In this document: positions 52,893 to 61,822 of the stretch, piece after piece
Position numbering within the stretch: position 1 is the stretch's first letter
Layout: every line of letters begins with the position of its first letter
Source of the DNA: Streptomyces sp. NBC_01197
Lineage (GTDB): Bacteria > Actinomycetota > Actinomycetes > Streptomycetales > Streptomycetaceae
Direction: 5' to 3'
Assembly: GCF_036010505.1 (NCBI RefSeq)
Contig: NZ_CP108569.1
Coordinates: 4,196,001 to 4,260,000, forward strand
Length of the DNA stretch: 64,000 nt
Program-made: the position numbers and the translations under genes
The notes under the pieces: generated by a model
What the model was told of the DNA's origin: nothing
The model's input: the letters and a program-made list of their open reading frames with translations, nothing else
Databases searched by the model: none

Positions 52893-54149
52893 TCAGACGT
52901 TCTCCGTAGCTACCGCCTCCGTAGCCACCGCTTCCGCTGCCAGGGTGAGGTCCGACGAGCGGGCCACCACTCGCGACTGGGACCTGTGCAGCCGCAGTGA
53001 AGCCGTCACCGCGATGATCGCCACCACTGTCATGGCCGCGCCCGCCCACGCCGTAGCCGCGAAGCCGAAGCCTCCGCTGATCACCGCGCCGCCCAGCCAG
53101 GGGCCGCCGGCGTTGCCCAGGTTGAACGAGGCCGTGGTGGTGGCGCCCGCCAGGGTGGGGGCCGCGCCCGCCACGTTGAACATCCGGGCGTTCAGGGCGG
53201 GGGCCGTGTAGAAGGCCGAAGTCCCCAGCAGGAACGAGAGGACCACCGCGGCGGCCGGGTTGTGGGCCAGCAGGGCCAGGGCCACCAGGAAGATCGTCGA
53301 AGCCGCGATGCCGGTCAGCAGCACACCGAAGAGGTGCGCGTCCGCGACCCGGCCGCCCACCGTCGTACCGACCAGCGCTCCCACGCCGAAGAGCGCCAGC
53401 ACCGTCGGGACCCAGCTGTCGGCCAGCCCCGCCACGTCCGTGAGCAGCGGTGCCAGATAGCTGAACGCGCAGAAGACGCCGCCGGCGGCGAGCGCCGTGA
53501 TCACGATGGACAGCCAGACCTGGCGGTCGCGGTAGATGCTCAGCTCGGTACGGAGCCGGGGCCGTTCGGCGGGCAGCGGGATCCGGGGGATCAGCGTGGC
53601 GACCCCGACGAGGGCGATGGCCGATGCCGCGCCGACCGCCCAGAACGCCGAGCGCCAGCCCAGGTGCTCGCCGAGGAACGCGCCGGCGGGGACCCCGAGG
53701 ACGTTCGCGATGGACAGGCCGCCGATCATCACGGCCATGGCGCGGGCACGGGCGTTCACCGGCACCATCGCGATGGCCACCGCCGCGCCGACGGCCCAGA
53801 AGCCCGCGCAGGCGAAGGCGCTGATGACGCGTGAGGCGAAGAGCAGCGCGTAGTTCGGGGCGAGCGCGCCCGCCACCTGCCCCAGGCCGAAGACCGTGAT
53901 GAGGGAGATCAGGGTGGTGCGGCGGGGCAGTCGCAGGGTGGCGACGGCGAGCAGCGGGGCGCCGACCACCATGCCGATCGCGAAGGCCGAGATGAGCAGC
54001 CCTGCCTGCGGGATGGACACGTTCATGTCGTCGGCTATGTCGGGCAGCAGCCCGGACAGCATGAACTCACTGGTGCCCAGCGCGAAGACCGCGAGCCCCA
54101 GGATGTGGACGGCTAGCGGCATACGGGCACGTTCGGTGGTAGCGGGCAT
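52893..54149 (-). CDS. MFS transporter (Cmx/CmlR-like efflux pump)
   Basis: 418 aa, about 12 helices. GTSEFMLSGLLPDIADDM at the first helix, PLLAVATLRLPRRTTL, and the RAMAVMIGGLSIANVLGVPAGAFLGEHLGWR motif C (antiporter motif) are typical of the chloramphenicol-efflux-like DHA1 group. Substrate unknown. The ATG at 54149 is preferred over the TTG at 54161. Confidence 0.87.
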   Translation of the reverse strand: MPATTERARMPLAVHILGLAVFALGTSEFMLSGLLPDIADDMNVSIPQAGLLISAFAIGMVVGAPLLAVATLRLPRRTTLISLITVFGLGQVAGALAPNYALLFASRVISAFACAGFWAVGAAVAIAMVPVNARARAMAVMIGGLSIANVLGVPAGAFLGEHLGWRSAFWAVGAASAIALVGVATLIPRIPLPAERPRLRTELSIYRDRQVWLSIVITALAAGGVFCAFSYLAPLLTDVAGLADSWVPTVLALFGVGALVGTTVGGRVADAHLFGVLLTGIAASTIFLVALALLAHNPAAAVVLSFLLGTSAFYTAPALNARMFNVAGAAPTLAGATTTASFNLGNAGGPWLGGAVISGGFGFAATAWAGAAMTVVAIIAVTASLRLHRSQSRVVARSSDLTLAAEAVATEAVATENV

Positions 54150-54387
54150 ACCAGGTGCCAACGACGGCGTAGGAGATCACATTCCCACGCTTGGGCCCGT
54201 CCGGGGGCCCGTCCGGAGGCCCGTCCGGGGGCCCGTGCTGGGGCGGGCCGGGGCGGGCCGGGGCGGGGGGCGGTGTGGCCGGATGATGTGGCCGAGTGGT
54301 GCAGGTCTGGTGTTCCCAGGTGGTGCGGGTGGGTGGTGCATGGTCACTCTGTGCATGTCACGGGGGAGTTGGGGGAGGAGCACAGGC

Positions 54388-54639
54388 ATGACGGTGAGCA
54401 CAGATGCCCAGGAGGCGGACGACGGGCCGGTGAACGGCGCGTACGTCATGGACACCCGGCTTGGCCAGGTCGGCGAGGTCATTGGGTACGACGCCGGGTT
54501 CGTACGGTTGCGTCCGCCGGCGGGCGGCGCCGAATGGAAGTGCCCCGAGGGCGCACTCCGGGCGGTCACAGCGCGTGAGCAGCTGATCGCGCGCAACGCG
54601 CTGGCCAACGCGCGCAGCCGGGGCGACGTCTGCCGGTGA
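54388..54639 (+). CDS. Small beta-rich protein, paralogue of the one at 43904
   Basis: 83 aa with GGAGGAG upstream. GAYVMDTRLGQVGEVIGYDAG and VRLRPPAGGAEWKCPEGALR share the pattern of 43904-44110 and add a C-terminal helix (LIARNALANARSRG). The family is widespread in Streptomyces but unnamed to me; function unknown. Confidence 0.8.
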   Translation: MTVSTDAQEADDGPVNGAYVMDTRLGQVGEVIGYDAGFVRLRPPAGGAEWKCPEGALRAVTAREQLIARNALANARSRGDVCR

Positions 54640-54672
54640 CCGGCTGCCCCGGCTCACCCCCTGCCCCGGCTG

Positions 54673-55332
54673 TCAGAGCGTCAGCAGTTCCAGTTCCGTG
54701 GCCAGGTTCTGGCGTGCTCTCGGTTCCCACTGCGTCTGTCCGTGATCCGTGTGGAACAACCTCGGCAGCCCGAGCAGTTCACGCAGCACCGCCGAGCGGC
54801 CCTCACGGAAGGCCGGGTCGGGCACGAACGCGTACTCCTCCCGTACAGCGGCCGCGTACTGGCCGTACGCGGCGGGGGTCGCGGCCAGAATCGCCAGGTC
54901 CGCGTCGCACAGCACCTCCCCGTTGGTGTCGCCGGGCTGCGGATCGTGGCCGACGGTCAGCCGGACCAGACGGGCCACCTCCGCCGTACGGGCCTCCGGC
55001 ACCCCCGCCTCGGTGAGCGCCCGCTCGGCCAGCTGGGCGCTGCGCTCCTCGTTCTCCGAGCGGTCCGGCCGGTACACCGCATCGTGGAACCAGGCGGCGA
55101 GCCGCACGGCCGCAGGGTCCGCCGCGTGGCCGGCGAGGGTGTCGATGTGGTCCAGCACGGCGGTGAGGTGGGCGGTCGTGTGGTACCTGCGGTGTGGCTC
55201 GGCCCAGCGGGCGAGCAGGTTCTCGGCGTACGGCCCCGGGTCGGGCGCCTCGGGTACGGCGGCGCCTTCGCGGGCGGCGGTGAGGGCCTGGTGCCAGCGG
55301 GTGGTGAGGTCGTGGGGCGCGTCCTGGGGCAT
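54673..55332 (-). CDS. HD-domain metal-dependent phosphohydrolase
   Basis: 219 aa. The HD site is visible as YHTTAHLTAVLDHID, then WFHDAVYRPDRSENEERSA; a downstream Asp in DADLAILA completes the metal ligands. The family includes predicted nucleotidases and phosphodiesterases. The cognate substrate is unknown. It converges with the small gene before it. Confidence 0.88.
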   Translation of the reverse strand: MPQDAPHDLTTRWHQALTAAREGAAVPEAPDPGPYAENLLARWAEPHRRYHTTAHLTAVLDHIDTLAGHAADPAAVRLAAWFHDAVYRPDRSENEERSAQLAERALTEAGVPEARTAEVARLVRLTVGHDPQPGDTNGEVLCDADLAILAATPAAYGQYAAAVREEYAFVPDPAFREGRSAVLRELLGLPRLFHTDHGQTQWEPRARQNLATELELLTL

Positions 55333-55374
55333 GGGGCCATTGTGCCGGTGCCGGGCACCGCTTCGTATGACCTG

Positions 55375-55427
55375 GGTACCGCCTCGTGGAGCCGGAGGTA
55401 CCGCCTCGTGGAGGTACCGCCTCGCGG
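55375..55427. repeat. Three direct repeats of GGTACCGCCTCG
   Basis: Copies start at 55375, 55397 and 55413, the first two continuing with TGGAG. They lie in the promoter region between the HD-domain gene and cutC. Confidence 0.7.
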
Positions 55428-55544
55428 GTCCGGATGCGGGCTGCGGAGGCGCGGGGCCGGGCCGTAGGGTGTCCACTGGACTAGACCTGTAGCCCTCGAA
55501 GCCGTAGTCCTGGAAGTCCCGTAGCCCGCGAAGATGGGGAATTG

Positions 55545-56237
55545 ATGAGCAACCGTGCAGTTCTGGAGGTGATCGCGCTCTCCGCTGAGGACGCGATCGC
55601 CGCCCAGGCCGGTGGTGCCGACCGCCTTGAACTGGTCACCGACATGGCGGCCGACGGGCTGACACCGTCCCGTGAGACGTTCGCCGCGATCCGTGCGGCC
55701 GTCGACCTCCCGCTGCGCGTGATGCTGCGGCTCACCGACGGGTTCGCCGCCGGTGACATCGACGCGCTCGTGGCGGCGGCACGGAATCTGCGGGCCGAGG
55801 GCGCCGACCAGTTCGTACTCGGTTTCCTGAACGCCGACGGCAACCCCGACCTGGTGGCGGTCGAGCGGATCGTCGCCGAGATCGAGGGCTGCCCGTGGAC
55901 GTTCCACCGGGCGATCGACCGCGCGGCCGACCGCGACGCGCTCCGCAAGGAGCTCGCCGACCTGCCGGGGCTCGACACCTTCCTCACGGCGGGCTCGGCC
56001 ACCGGGGTCTCCGACGGGATGCCGACCCTGCTCGCCGAGGCGGCGCGCAGCGGCCAGCCGGGGTACGAGGCGCAGATCCTGGTCGGCGGCGGGCTGCGGC
56101 TCGAACACCTTCCGCGGCTGCTGGGCGCGGGGGTCGACGCCGTACACATCGGGGGCGCGGCCCGGCCGGGTGGCTGGGAGCTGCCGGTCGACGCGGCTGC
56201 GGTGCGGAGGTGGCGGGGCGCGCTGGACGGTGGCTGA
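55545..56237 (+). CDS. cutC: CutC-family protein
   Basis: 230 aa, TIM-barrel. VLEVIALSAEDAIAAQAGGADRLELV is the signature N-terminus and VMLRLTDGFAAGDIDAL, WTFHRAIDRAADRDAL, ILVGGGLRLEHL follow. Named for copper homeostasis, but the enzymatic role is unresolved. Residue pattern and length match the family. Confidence 0.93.
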   Translation: MSNRAVLEVIALSAEDAIAAQAGGADRLELVTDMAADGLTPSRETFAAIRAAVDLPLRVMLRLTDGFAAGDIDALVAAARNLRAEGADQFVLGFLNADGNPDLVAVERIVAEIEGCPWTFHRAIDRAADRDALRKELADLPGLDTFLTAGSATGVSDGMPTLLAEAARSGQPGYEAQILVGGGLRLEHLPRLLGAGVDAVHIGGAARPGGWELPVDAAAVRRWRGALDGG

Positions 56238-56275
56238 GGCTGCTCGGCGGTCCGACCGTGAGGCCGGCGACCGCC

Positions 56276-58387
56276 TCAGCCCAGTTGCTCCGGCAGCGGC
56301 AGTGTGTGCGTCACGATCAGGCCCGACACCGCCCTGGTGAGCGCAACGTACAGGCGGCGCAGGCCAGTTCGTACGTCGGGTTCGCCCGCCACCACCGCCG
56401 CCGGTTCGTCAAGGACCACGTAGTCGTACTCCAGGCCCTTGGCGAGCGAGGCCGGCACCAGCGTCAGCCGGGAATCCGCGCTGGTCTCCTGCCCCGGTTC
56501 CAGATGGGCGAGGCCCGCGGCCGTCAGCGCCGCCGACAGGGCGGGCATGCGGGCGTCGGCCGCGATCAGGCCCGTCGAGCCCTCGTGGCGCAGCGAGTCC
56601 CGGCATGCGGTGACGGCCGCCGTGTCCAGATCCTCCGTCGTCCGCACCTCCAGCGAACCGGGGTTCTCCCGTACGGAGGAGACGGGCGCCAGCCCCGGTG
56701 ACATGTGCGGCAGCAGCCGGGACGCGTACGCGATGACCTCGCGCGGTACGCGGAAGCCGGCCGTCAGCTCCTCCACATGCGCGTCGCCCTTGCCCAGGTG
56801 GTGCAGCGCCTCGGCCCAGCCCGACGTCGCCCAGGGCGTGGTGCCCTGTGCCAGGTCGCCGAGGATCGTCGCCGAACCGGTCGTGCAGCGGCGGCCGACC
56901 GCGCGGTACTGCATCGGGGAGAGGTCCTGCGCCTCGTCGAGGACGACATGGCCGAGAGAGTGCGTACGGGCGACCAGATCGCTCGCCTCGTCGATCAGTA
57001 CCGCGTCCGCCAGGGACCACTTGGCCGACTTCACCGACCGGGCCGGCTTCGCCCACAGGATCGTCCGCTGCTCGTCGCCGGTCAGGATGGACTCCGCGTG
57101 CGTGGCGAGGAACTCCGCGTCGCAGAGCAGCCGCAGCACCAGCTTGCCCGGATCGACCTGCGGCCAGGCCGCCTTGACCACGGCCTTCACCGCGGGGTTG
57201 CGGGCCACCGCGTCCTGCACCCGGTCGTCGGGCGCCTCGCCCGCCTGCTCCATCCGGACCAGGACGGCGTGCGCGATGCGCTGCGGGAGCGCGTCGCGGG
57301 CGGCGCCGTAGCGGATGTCGCGGGCCAGCAACTCGTTGACGATCTCCTCCAGTTCGTACGCCGGGATCCGCCAGCGGCGCGAGCCCCGTACGACCATCGC
57401 GGGCTCGGTCGGCAGCGTCACATGCGAGCGCAGGGCCCGGCGCAGCACCTCCGCCATCCGGGCGTCGCCCTTGATGACGGCGGCATCGGCGGTGTCGGTG
57501 CCCCGGATCTCGACGCCCGCGACCAGATCGTCGACCGTGGCCTGCTTGACCTCCAACTCGCCCAGGGCGGGCAGGACTTGCTCGATGTAGTGCAGGAAGG
57601 ACCGGTTCGGTCCGATGACCAGGGTGCCGGTGCGGGCCAGCCGCTCGCGGTGCGCGTACAGGAGGTACGCGACCCGGTGCAGTCCCACGGCGGTCTTCCC
57701 GGTGCCGGGGCCGCCCTGGACACACACGGTGCCGCCGAGGTCGGACCGTACGATCTCGTCCTGCTCGGGCTGGATGGTCGCCACGATGTCCCGCATCGGT
57801 CCGACACGGGGCCGCTCGATCTCGGCCTGAAGCAGCTTGCTGGTGGTGCGCTGGTCGGACGCGGCCGGGGAGGTCAGGTGCTCGTCCTCGTACGCGGTCA
57901 GTTCACCGCCGGTGTAGCCGAAGCGGCGGCGCAGCCCGATGTCCATCGGGTTCTTGGTGGACGCCCGGTAGAACGGCTGCGAGACGGGGGCGCGCCAGTC
58001 GATGACCATCGGGTCGCCCTCGGCGTCGTGCACATGGCGGCGCCCGATGTAGAAGCGCTCGCCTTCCCCGCCCTCGGCGAGGTCCGCGCCGGGGGCGTGC
58101 TGGTAGTCGAGCCGGCCGAAGAAGAGCGGGGTGTGCGAGAGGTCGGCGAGCGCCTTGATGCGGTCGTCGATCTGCGCTTGCAGGACGGCGGCGTTGACCC
58201 AGTTCGCGGTGACGTCGCGGATGTCGAGCCCCTCGACGTCCGCACGCATCGCGCGCAGGGCCGCGCGGGAGCCGGAGAGGTGCGCCCGTTCCCGGCCGAG
58301 CGGGTCGGCGGGCTCGTCATCGAGTACGCCGTCGAGTACGTCGTCGGGAATGTCCTCGGGAATGTCCTGCGAAACGTGCGTGGGCAC
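56276..58387 (-). CDS. helD: HelD/UvrD-like superfamily-1 helicase (RNA polymerase-associated)
   Basis: 703 aa. Walker A is CVQGGPGTGKTAVGLHR (about aa 225-240 in shortened view), Walker B VVLDEAQDLSPMQYR. The N-terminal 150 residues form a coiled-coil/HelD-specific arm (RERAHLSGSRAALRAMRADVEG) with WRAPVSQPFYRAS, the diagnostic of HelD rather than UvrD/PcrA. HelD proteins pry open stalled RNA polymerase; some streptomycete HelR proteins confer rifamycin tolerance. I found no rifamycin-associated element upstream in the region 58388-58480. Confidence 0.9.
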   Translation of the reverse strand: MPTHVSQDIPEDIPDDVLDGVLDDEPADPLGRERAHLSGSRAALRAMRADVEGLDIRDVTANWVNAAVLQAQIDDRIKALADLSHTPLFFGRLDYQHAPGADLAEGGEGERFYIGRRHVHDAEGDPMVIDWRAPVSQPFYRASTKNPMDIGLRRRFGYTGGELTAYEDEHLTSPAASDQRTTSKLLQAEIERPRVGPMRDIVATIQPEQDEIVRSDLGGTVCVQGGPGTGKTAVGLHRVAYLLYAHRERLARTGTLVIGPNRSFLHYIEQVLPALGELEVKQATVDDLVAGVEIRGTDTADAAVIKGDARMAEVLRRALRSHVTLPTEPAMVVRGSRRWRIPAYELEEIVNELLARDIRYGAARDALPQRIAHAVLVRMEQAGEAPDDRVQDAVARNPAVKAVVKAAWPQVDPGKLVLRLLCDAEFLATHAESILTGDEQRTILWAKPARSVKSAKWSLADAVLIDEASDLVARTHSLGHVVLDEAQDLSPMQYRAVGRRCTTGSATILGDLAQGTTPWATSGWAEALHHLGKGDAHVEELTAGFRVPREVIAYASRLLPHMSPGLAPVSSVRENPGSLEVRTTEDLDTAAVTACRDSLRHEGSTGLIAADARMPALSAALTAAGLAHLEPGQETSADSRLTLVPASLAKGLEYDYVVLDEPAAVVAGEPDVRTGLRRLYVALTRAVSGLIVTHTLPLPEQLG

Positions 58388-58581
58388 GGTGTGGCCTCCG
58401 GGCGGGTACGGCTGATCGCGGCGTGACAGCCTCCGGTACCAGCCGGACGGCGACGCTCCCTGAGGGAGGCGGGGAAGCGACGATTGTAGTCACCTGGTGG
58501 AGGTGGGGGCCAACGGGTTTTTCAGGGGCCTCTCTGGTTACGGGGGCCTTTTCGCGGGACCGCGTCCCCTGGGCGGGTGGC

Positions 58582-60027
58582 TCAGCCGTGCGCCTGCTGT
58601 GCGTGCTTGGGCAGCAGGCCCACCAGCAGCAGCGTCAGGAGGCCCAGGCCCGCGGCGATGCCGAAGACCAGTTCGGCGGCGGCGAGGCAGGACTGGCCGG
58701 ACAGCTGTCCGGCCCGGGCGAAGAACACCGTACCGAGGGCGGCGACGCCGATGGCGCCGGCGAACTGCTGGACGGCGTTGAGCAGGCCGGCGCCCGTGCC
58801 GACCTCTTCGGGGGTGGCGTCGCCGATGATGAAGTCGACCAGCGGGACGAACACCAGCCCGGAGCCGAACCCGGTGAGCAGCAGCGCGGGCGCCAGGTTC
58901 CAGACGGTGATGCCGGCGCCCCAGTGGGCGACGGACCACCACAGGGCCAGCAGGCCGATGACGGAGATGGCCAGCCCCAGGTGCAGGGTGGCGCGGCCCA
59001 GCTTCTCGGCGAGCACCGCGCCCGCGAGCAGGACGGCGACTGCGGTACCGAGGGCCCAGGGGATCAGCGTGAGGCCGGTGCGCAGCGGCGTCCAGTGCAT
59101 GCCCTGCTGCAGCAGCAGGTTGATGACGAGGACGAACGCGCTCAGTGACGCGTAGAACCCGGCCACGATCACCAGGCCGACGACGAAGCTGCGCTTGCGG
59201 AACAGCGACGGTGTGATGACCGGGTGCTCACTGTGCCGCTGGGAGACGACGAAGAGTCCGAGCAGGACGACCGCGGCGGCCATCATGACGTAGGTCCAGG
59301 CGGGCCAGCCGAGGTCGCGCCCCTGGATGAGCGGAACGATGAGCAGGGCCGAGGCCGCCGTGAGCAGGCCGACGCCGGTGAGGTCGAGGCGGGCGGCCGG
59401 GTCCTCCCCGCCGCGACGGGGCAGCACACGCCAGGCGAGCACGGCGGCGACGATGCCGAACGGCACGTTGATCAGGAAGATGGAGCGCCACTGGCTGCCG
59501 AACAGGTCCAGGTGGAGCAGCCAGCCCGCCAGGATGGGCCCGGCCACCATGGTCAGGCCCATCAGCGGGCCGACGGGGGTCAGCGCCTTGCGCAGGTGCC
59601 GGGGCGGGAACACGACCTTCACCAGGGCCAGCCCCTGCGGGATCATGACCGACCCGCACAGGCCCTGCAGCGTGCGGGCGACGATCAGGAAGACGACGTG
59701 GGGGGCGAGACCGCAGGCCAGTGAGGCCGGGGTGAAGCCGGTCATGCCGATCAGGAACAGTCGTCGGCGCCCGAGCAGGTCCCCGAGCCGCCCCGAGGTG
59801 ACCAGGCCGAGCGCGAAGGTCGCGGTGTAGGCGCTCAGCACCCACTGCACGGTCACCTGGCCGGCGCCGAGGTCGGCGCGGATGGACGGGCCTGCGAGGT
59901 TGGCGACGCTGGAGTCGATCAGATCCATGATGTCGGCCGTGACCACGACGACCAGGACGAGCCATGCGGTGCGCATCGGCAGTTCGGTGGTGGCGGGTGC
60001 TTGAGAGGTGCGTTGGGTAATGGACAC
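58582..60027 (-). CDS. DHA2 (EmrB/QacA) multidrug efflux transporter
   Basis: About 481 aa from a GTG, with 14 hydrophobic segments. DLIDSSVANLAGPSIRADL (motif D1), GRLGDLLGRRRLFLIG (motif A) and GPILAGWLLH (motif C) are the DHA2 hallmarks. It is divergent from a TetR regulator with a four-box operator between, the standard arrangement of a drug-induced efflux pump. Confidence 0.93.
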   Translation of the reverse strand: MSITQRTSQAPATTELPMRTAWLVLVVVVTADIMDLIDSSVANLAGPSIRADLGAGQVTVQWVLSAYTATFALGLVTSGRLGDLLGRRRLFLIGMTGFTPASLACGLAPHVVFLIVARTLQGLCGSVMIPQGLALVKVVFPPRHLRKALTPVGPLMGLTMVAGPILAGWLLHLDLFGSQWRSIFLINVPFGIVAAVLAWRVLPRRGGEDPAARLDLTGVGLLTAASALLIVPLIQGRDLGWPAWTYVMMAAAVVLLGLFVVSQRHSEHPVITPSLFRKRSFVVGLVIVAGFYASLSAFVLVINLLLQQGMHWTPLRTGLTLIPWALGTAVAVLLAGAVLAEKLGRATLHLGLAISVIGLLALWWSVAHWGAGITVWNLAPALLLTGFGSGLVFVPLVDFIIGDATPEEVGTGAGLLNAVQQFAGAIGVAALGTVFFARAGQLSGQSCLAAAELVFGIAAGLGLLTLLLVGLLPKHAQQAHG

Positions 60028-60099
60028 GAACACTGTTCTACATCCGAGCAATGTTCTTGCCAATACGAACACCGTTCTTTGTGTTGTAGAACACCGTTC
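60028..60099. promoter_or_regulatory. Array of four GAAC-N3-GTTC operator boxes between the efflux pump and TetR gene
   Basis: Boxes at 60028-60038, 60067-60077 and 60089-60099 match GAAC-AC(T/C)-GTTC exactly; a fourth, GAGC-AAT-GTTC, is at 60046-60056. Outer boxes also share flanking TCTACA/TGTAGA, giving a larger inverted repeat. This is the probable TetR-protein binding region controlling both genes. Confidence 0.85.
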
Positions 60100-60121
60100 C
60101 CCGATCGCTAGACTTGCCCGT

Positions 60122-60907
60122 ATGTCACCGACCCCGCAGCAACGGCGCGCAGCGCGGCACCAGCTCTCCACCGGCTCCAGCGCACCCGCGGCCCGGCGTG
60201 GGCCGTCCGGCGGGCGCAAGAAGCCGATCACGGTCGATGCCATCATCAGCACCGCGTTCGGCATCGTGGAGAGAGAGGGTTACGGAGCCCTGACGATGCG
60301 GCGCGTGGCCACCGAGCTGGAGACGGGACCGTCGTCGCTCTACGCCCATGTGGTCAACAAGGAAGACCTGGACGAGCTGCTCATCGGCCGTCTGTGCGCC
60401 GAGGTCGACCTGCCCGAGCCGGACCCCGCCCTCTGGCGGCAGCAGCTCATCGGCGTCTGCACCCAGCTGCGCGACCAGTACCTGCGGTACCCGGGCATCT
60501 CCCAGGCGGCCTTCGCCGCGGCTCCGTCCAACCTCGACACGCTGCGCTTCAGCGAGGGAATGCTCGCCCTCCTGCTCGCCGGGGGCATCGACCCGCAGGC
60601 TGCCGCCTGGGCGATCGACTCGCTGTCGCTCTACGTCAACGCGTACAGCCTCGAAGTCTCCCTGGCCGGCAGACGGCTCAGCAGCAGTGACGATAACGGC
60701 AGTGGCGACAACAGCAGTGACGGCAACTGGGTCGTCAGCCGCGACGAACTGCTGCGCCGGTTCGCCGCACTGCCCGATACCTTCCCCCAGACCAAGCGCT
60801 ACGCCGCCGAACTCACCGCCGGAACCATCCACGACCGCTTCGACTTCACCGTCGGCCTGATGATCGACGGGTTGCCGGGTTCGCGGCGGGACCAGGATCA
60901 GGACTGA
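60122..60907 (+). CDS. TetR-family regulator (TetR_C_1-type)
   Basis: 261 aa. N-terminal HTH: DAIISTAFGIVEREGYGALTMRRVATELETGPSSLYAHV, preceded by a basic disordered tail. The C-terminal part (LWRQQLIGVCTQLRDQYLRYPG and IHDRFDFTVGLMIDGL) is the tetracycline-repressor-like ligand domain. An Asn/Ser/Asp-rich insert lies at about aa 183-200. Controls the divergent efflux gene. Confidence 0.92.
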   Translation: MSPTPQQRRAARHQLSTGSSAPAARRGPSGGRKKPITVDAIISTAFGIVEREGYGALTMRRVATELETGPSSLYAHVVNKEDLDELLIGRLCAEVDLPEPDPALWRQQLIGVCTQLRDQYLRYPGISQAAFAAAPSNLDTLRFSEGMLALLLAGGIDPQAAAWAIDSLSLYVNAYSLEVSLAGRRLSSSDDNGSGDNSSDGNWVVSRDELLRRFAALPDTFPQTKRYAAELTAGTIHDRFDFTVGLMIDGLPGSRRDQDQD

Positions 60908-60954
60908 CCGTACGACGGCGCCTCGGCGGACGGTGAGGTCATACGCCTCTGGCG

Positions 60955-61001
60955 GAACGCCTGTGACAGAACGCCTGTGACAGAACGCCTGTGACAGAAC
61001 G
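60955..61001. repeat. Tandem repeat, 14-bp unit, 3.3 copies
   Basis: GAACGCCTGTGACA at 60955, 60969 and 60983, with a fourth start at 60997. It lies after the TetR gene, upstream of the lipoprotein gene. Perfect copies suggest recent slippage. Confidence 0.8.
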
Positions 61002-61087
61002 AAGACGTCGTGGAGGACCCCCTGTAACTCGGTGCGAGATAGAAATGGTTCCAACAACCTGCACCGCACTACACCTCGGGGAACACC

Positions 61088-61786
61088 ATGAAGTACACCC
61101 GCATCACTGCTCTCGCCGCCGTCAGCCTCGCCGCCACTCTCTCGCTCACCGCCTGTGGCAGCGACAACTCCGGGCAGGACTCGTCCTCCAAGGGCACCTC
61201 GGACACTTCGGCCTCGGATACTTCGGCCACGGGTTCTTCGGCCACGGGTTCTTCGGCCTCGGGCGGGGGCTCGAAGTCGGAGGCCGGCTCGGGTTCCGGC
61301 TCGGAGGCCGGCACTACGAAGTCGGGCTCGGGTCAGGGCACCGAGGCGGAGACAACCTCGAACGGTGCGACGACGACCGGCGGCAAGGCCACGTTCTGCA
61401 AGACGAAGGACCTGGCCATAGACGCCGCGCCCGACGCGGCGGACCCCGGCAGGGTCAACATCACCATGATCAACCGGGGGGCGACCACCTGCTCGGCGAC
61501 GGGCTTCGCGGGCGTCGACATCAAGGACGAGGACCACACCTCGAACCCCATCGAGCGCGGCCACGCCCAGCCGCGTATCACCACCCTCAAGCCCGGCGAC
61601 GCCGCTGTCTTCGACATCGCCTACACCGTCCTCAAGACCGGCAACAGCCTCTCGCGCCCGACCAACATCCTGGTGACGCCCCCGAACGAGACCCACACCG
61701 TGACCCTGAACTGGCCTGAGGGCGCGGGGGCTATCAAGGGCGCCTACACGGACGTCGAGGTCTACCCCACGCACACGACCAAGTAG
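61088..61786 (+). CDS. DUF4232-like secreted lipoprotein
   Basis: 232 aa. Signal with lipobox SLTAC (aa 19-23), then a 75-residue Ser/Gly/Thr/Ala low-complexity spacer (ATGSSATGSSASGGGSKSEA) and a C-terminal beta-sandwich with one Cys pair (TFCKTKDL and TTCSATGFAG), PRITTLKPGDAAVFDI: the DUF4232 pattern of actinobacterial cell-surface proteins. DNA-level 15-bp repeats occur in the spacer, so its length probably varies between strains. Confidence 0.83.
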   Translation: MKYTRITALAAVSLAATLSLTACGSDNSGQDSSSKGTSDTSASDTSATGSSATGSSASGGGSKSEAGSGSGSEAGTTKSGSGQGTEAETTSNGATTTGGKATFCKTKDLAIDAAPDAADPGRVNITMINRGATTCSATGFAGVDIKDEDHTSNPIERGHAQPRITTLKPGDAAVFDIAYTVLKTGNSLSRPTNILVTPPNETHTVTLNWPEGAGAIKGAYTDVEVYPTHTTK

Positions 61787-61822
61787 GGGTGGCGCCCGAG
61801 GCCGGCCCCGGTGGTCAATTGA

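Noticed and set aside
58388..58480. Rifamycin-associated element before the HelD gene
   Set aside because: No matching inverted repeat was seen.
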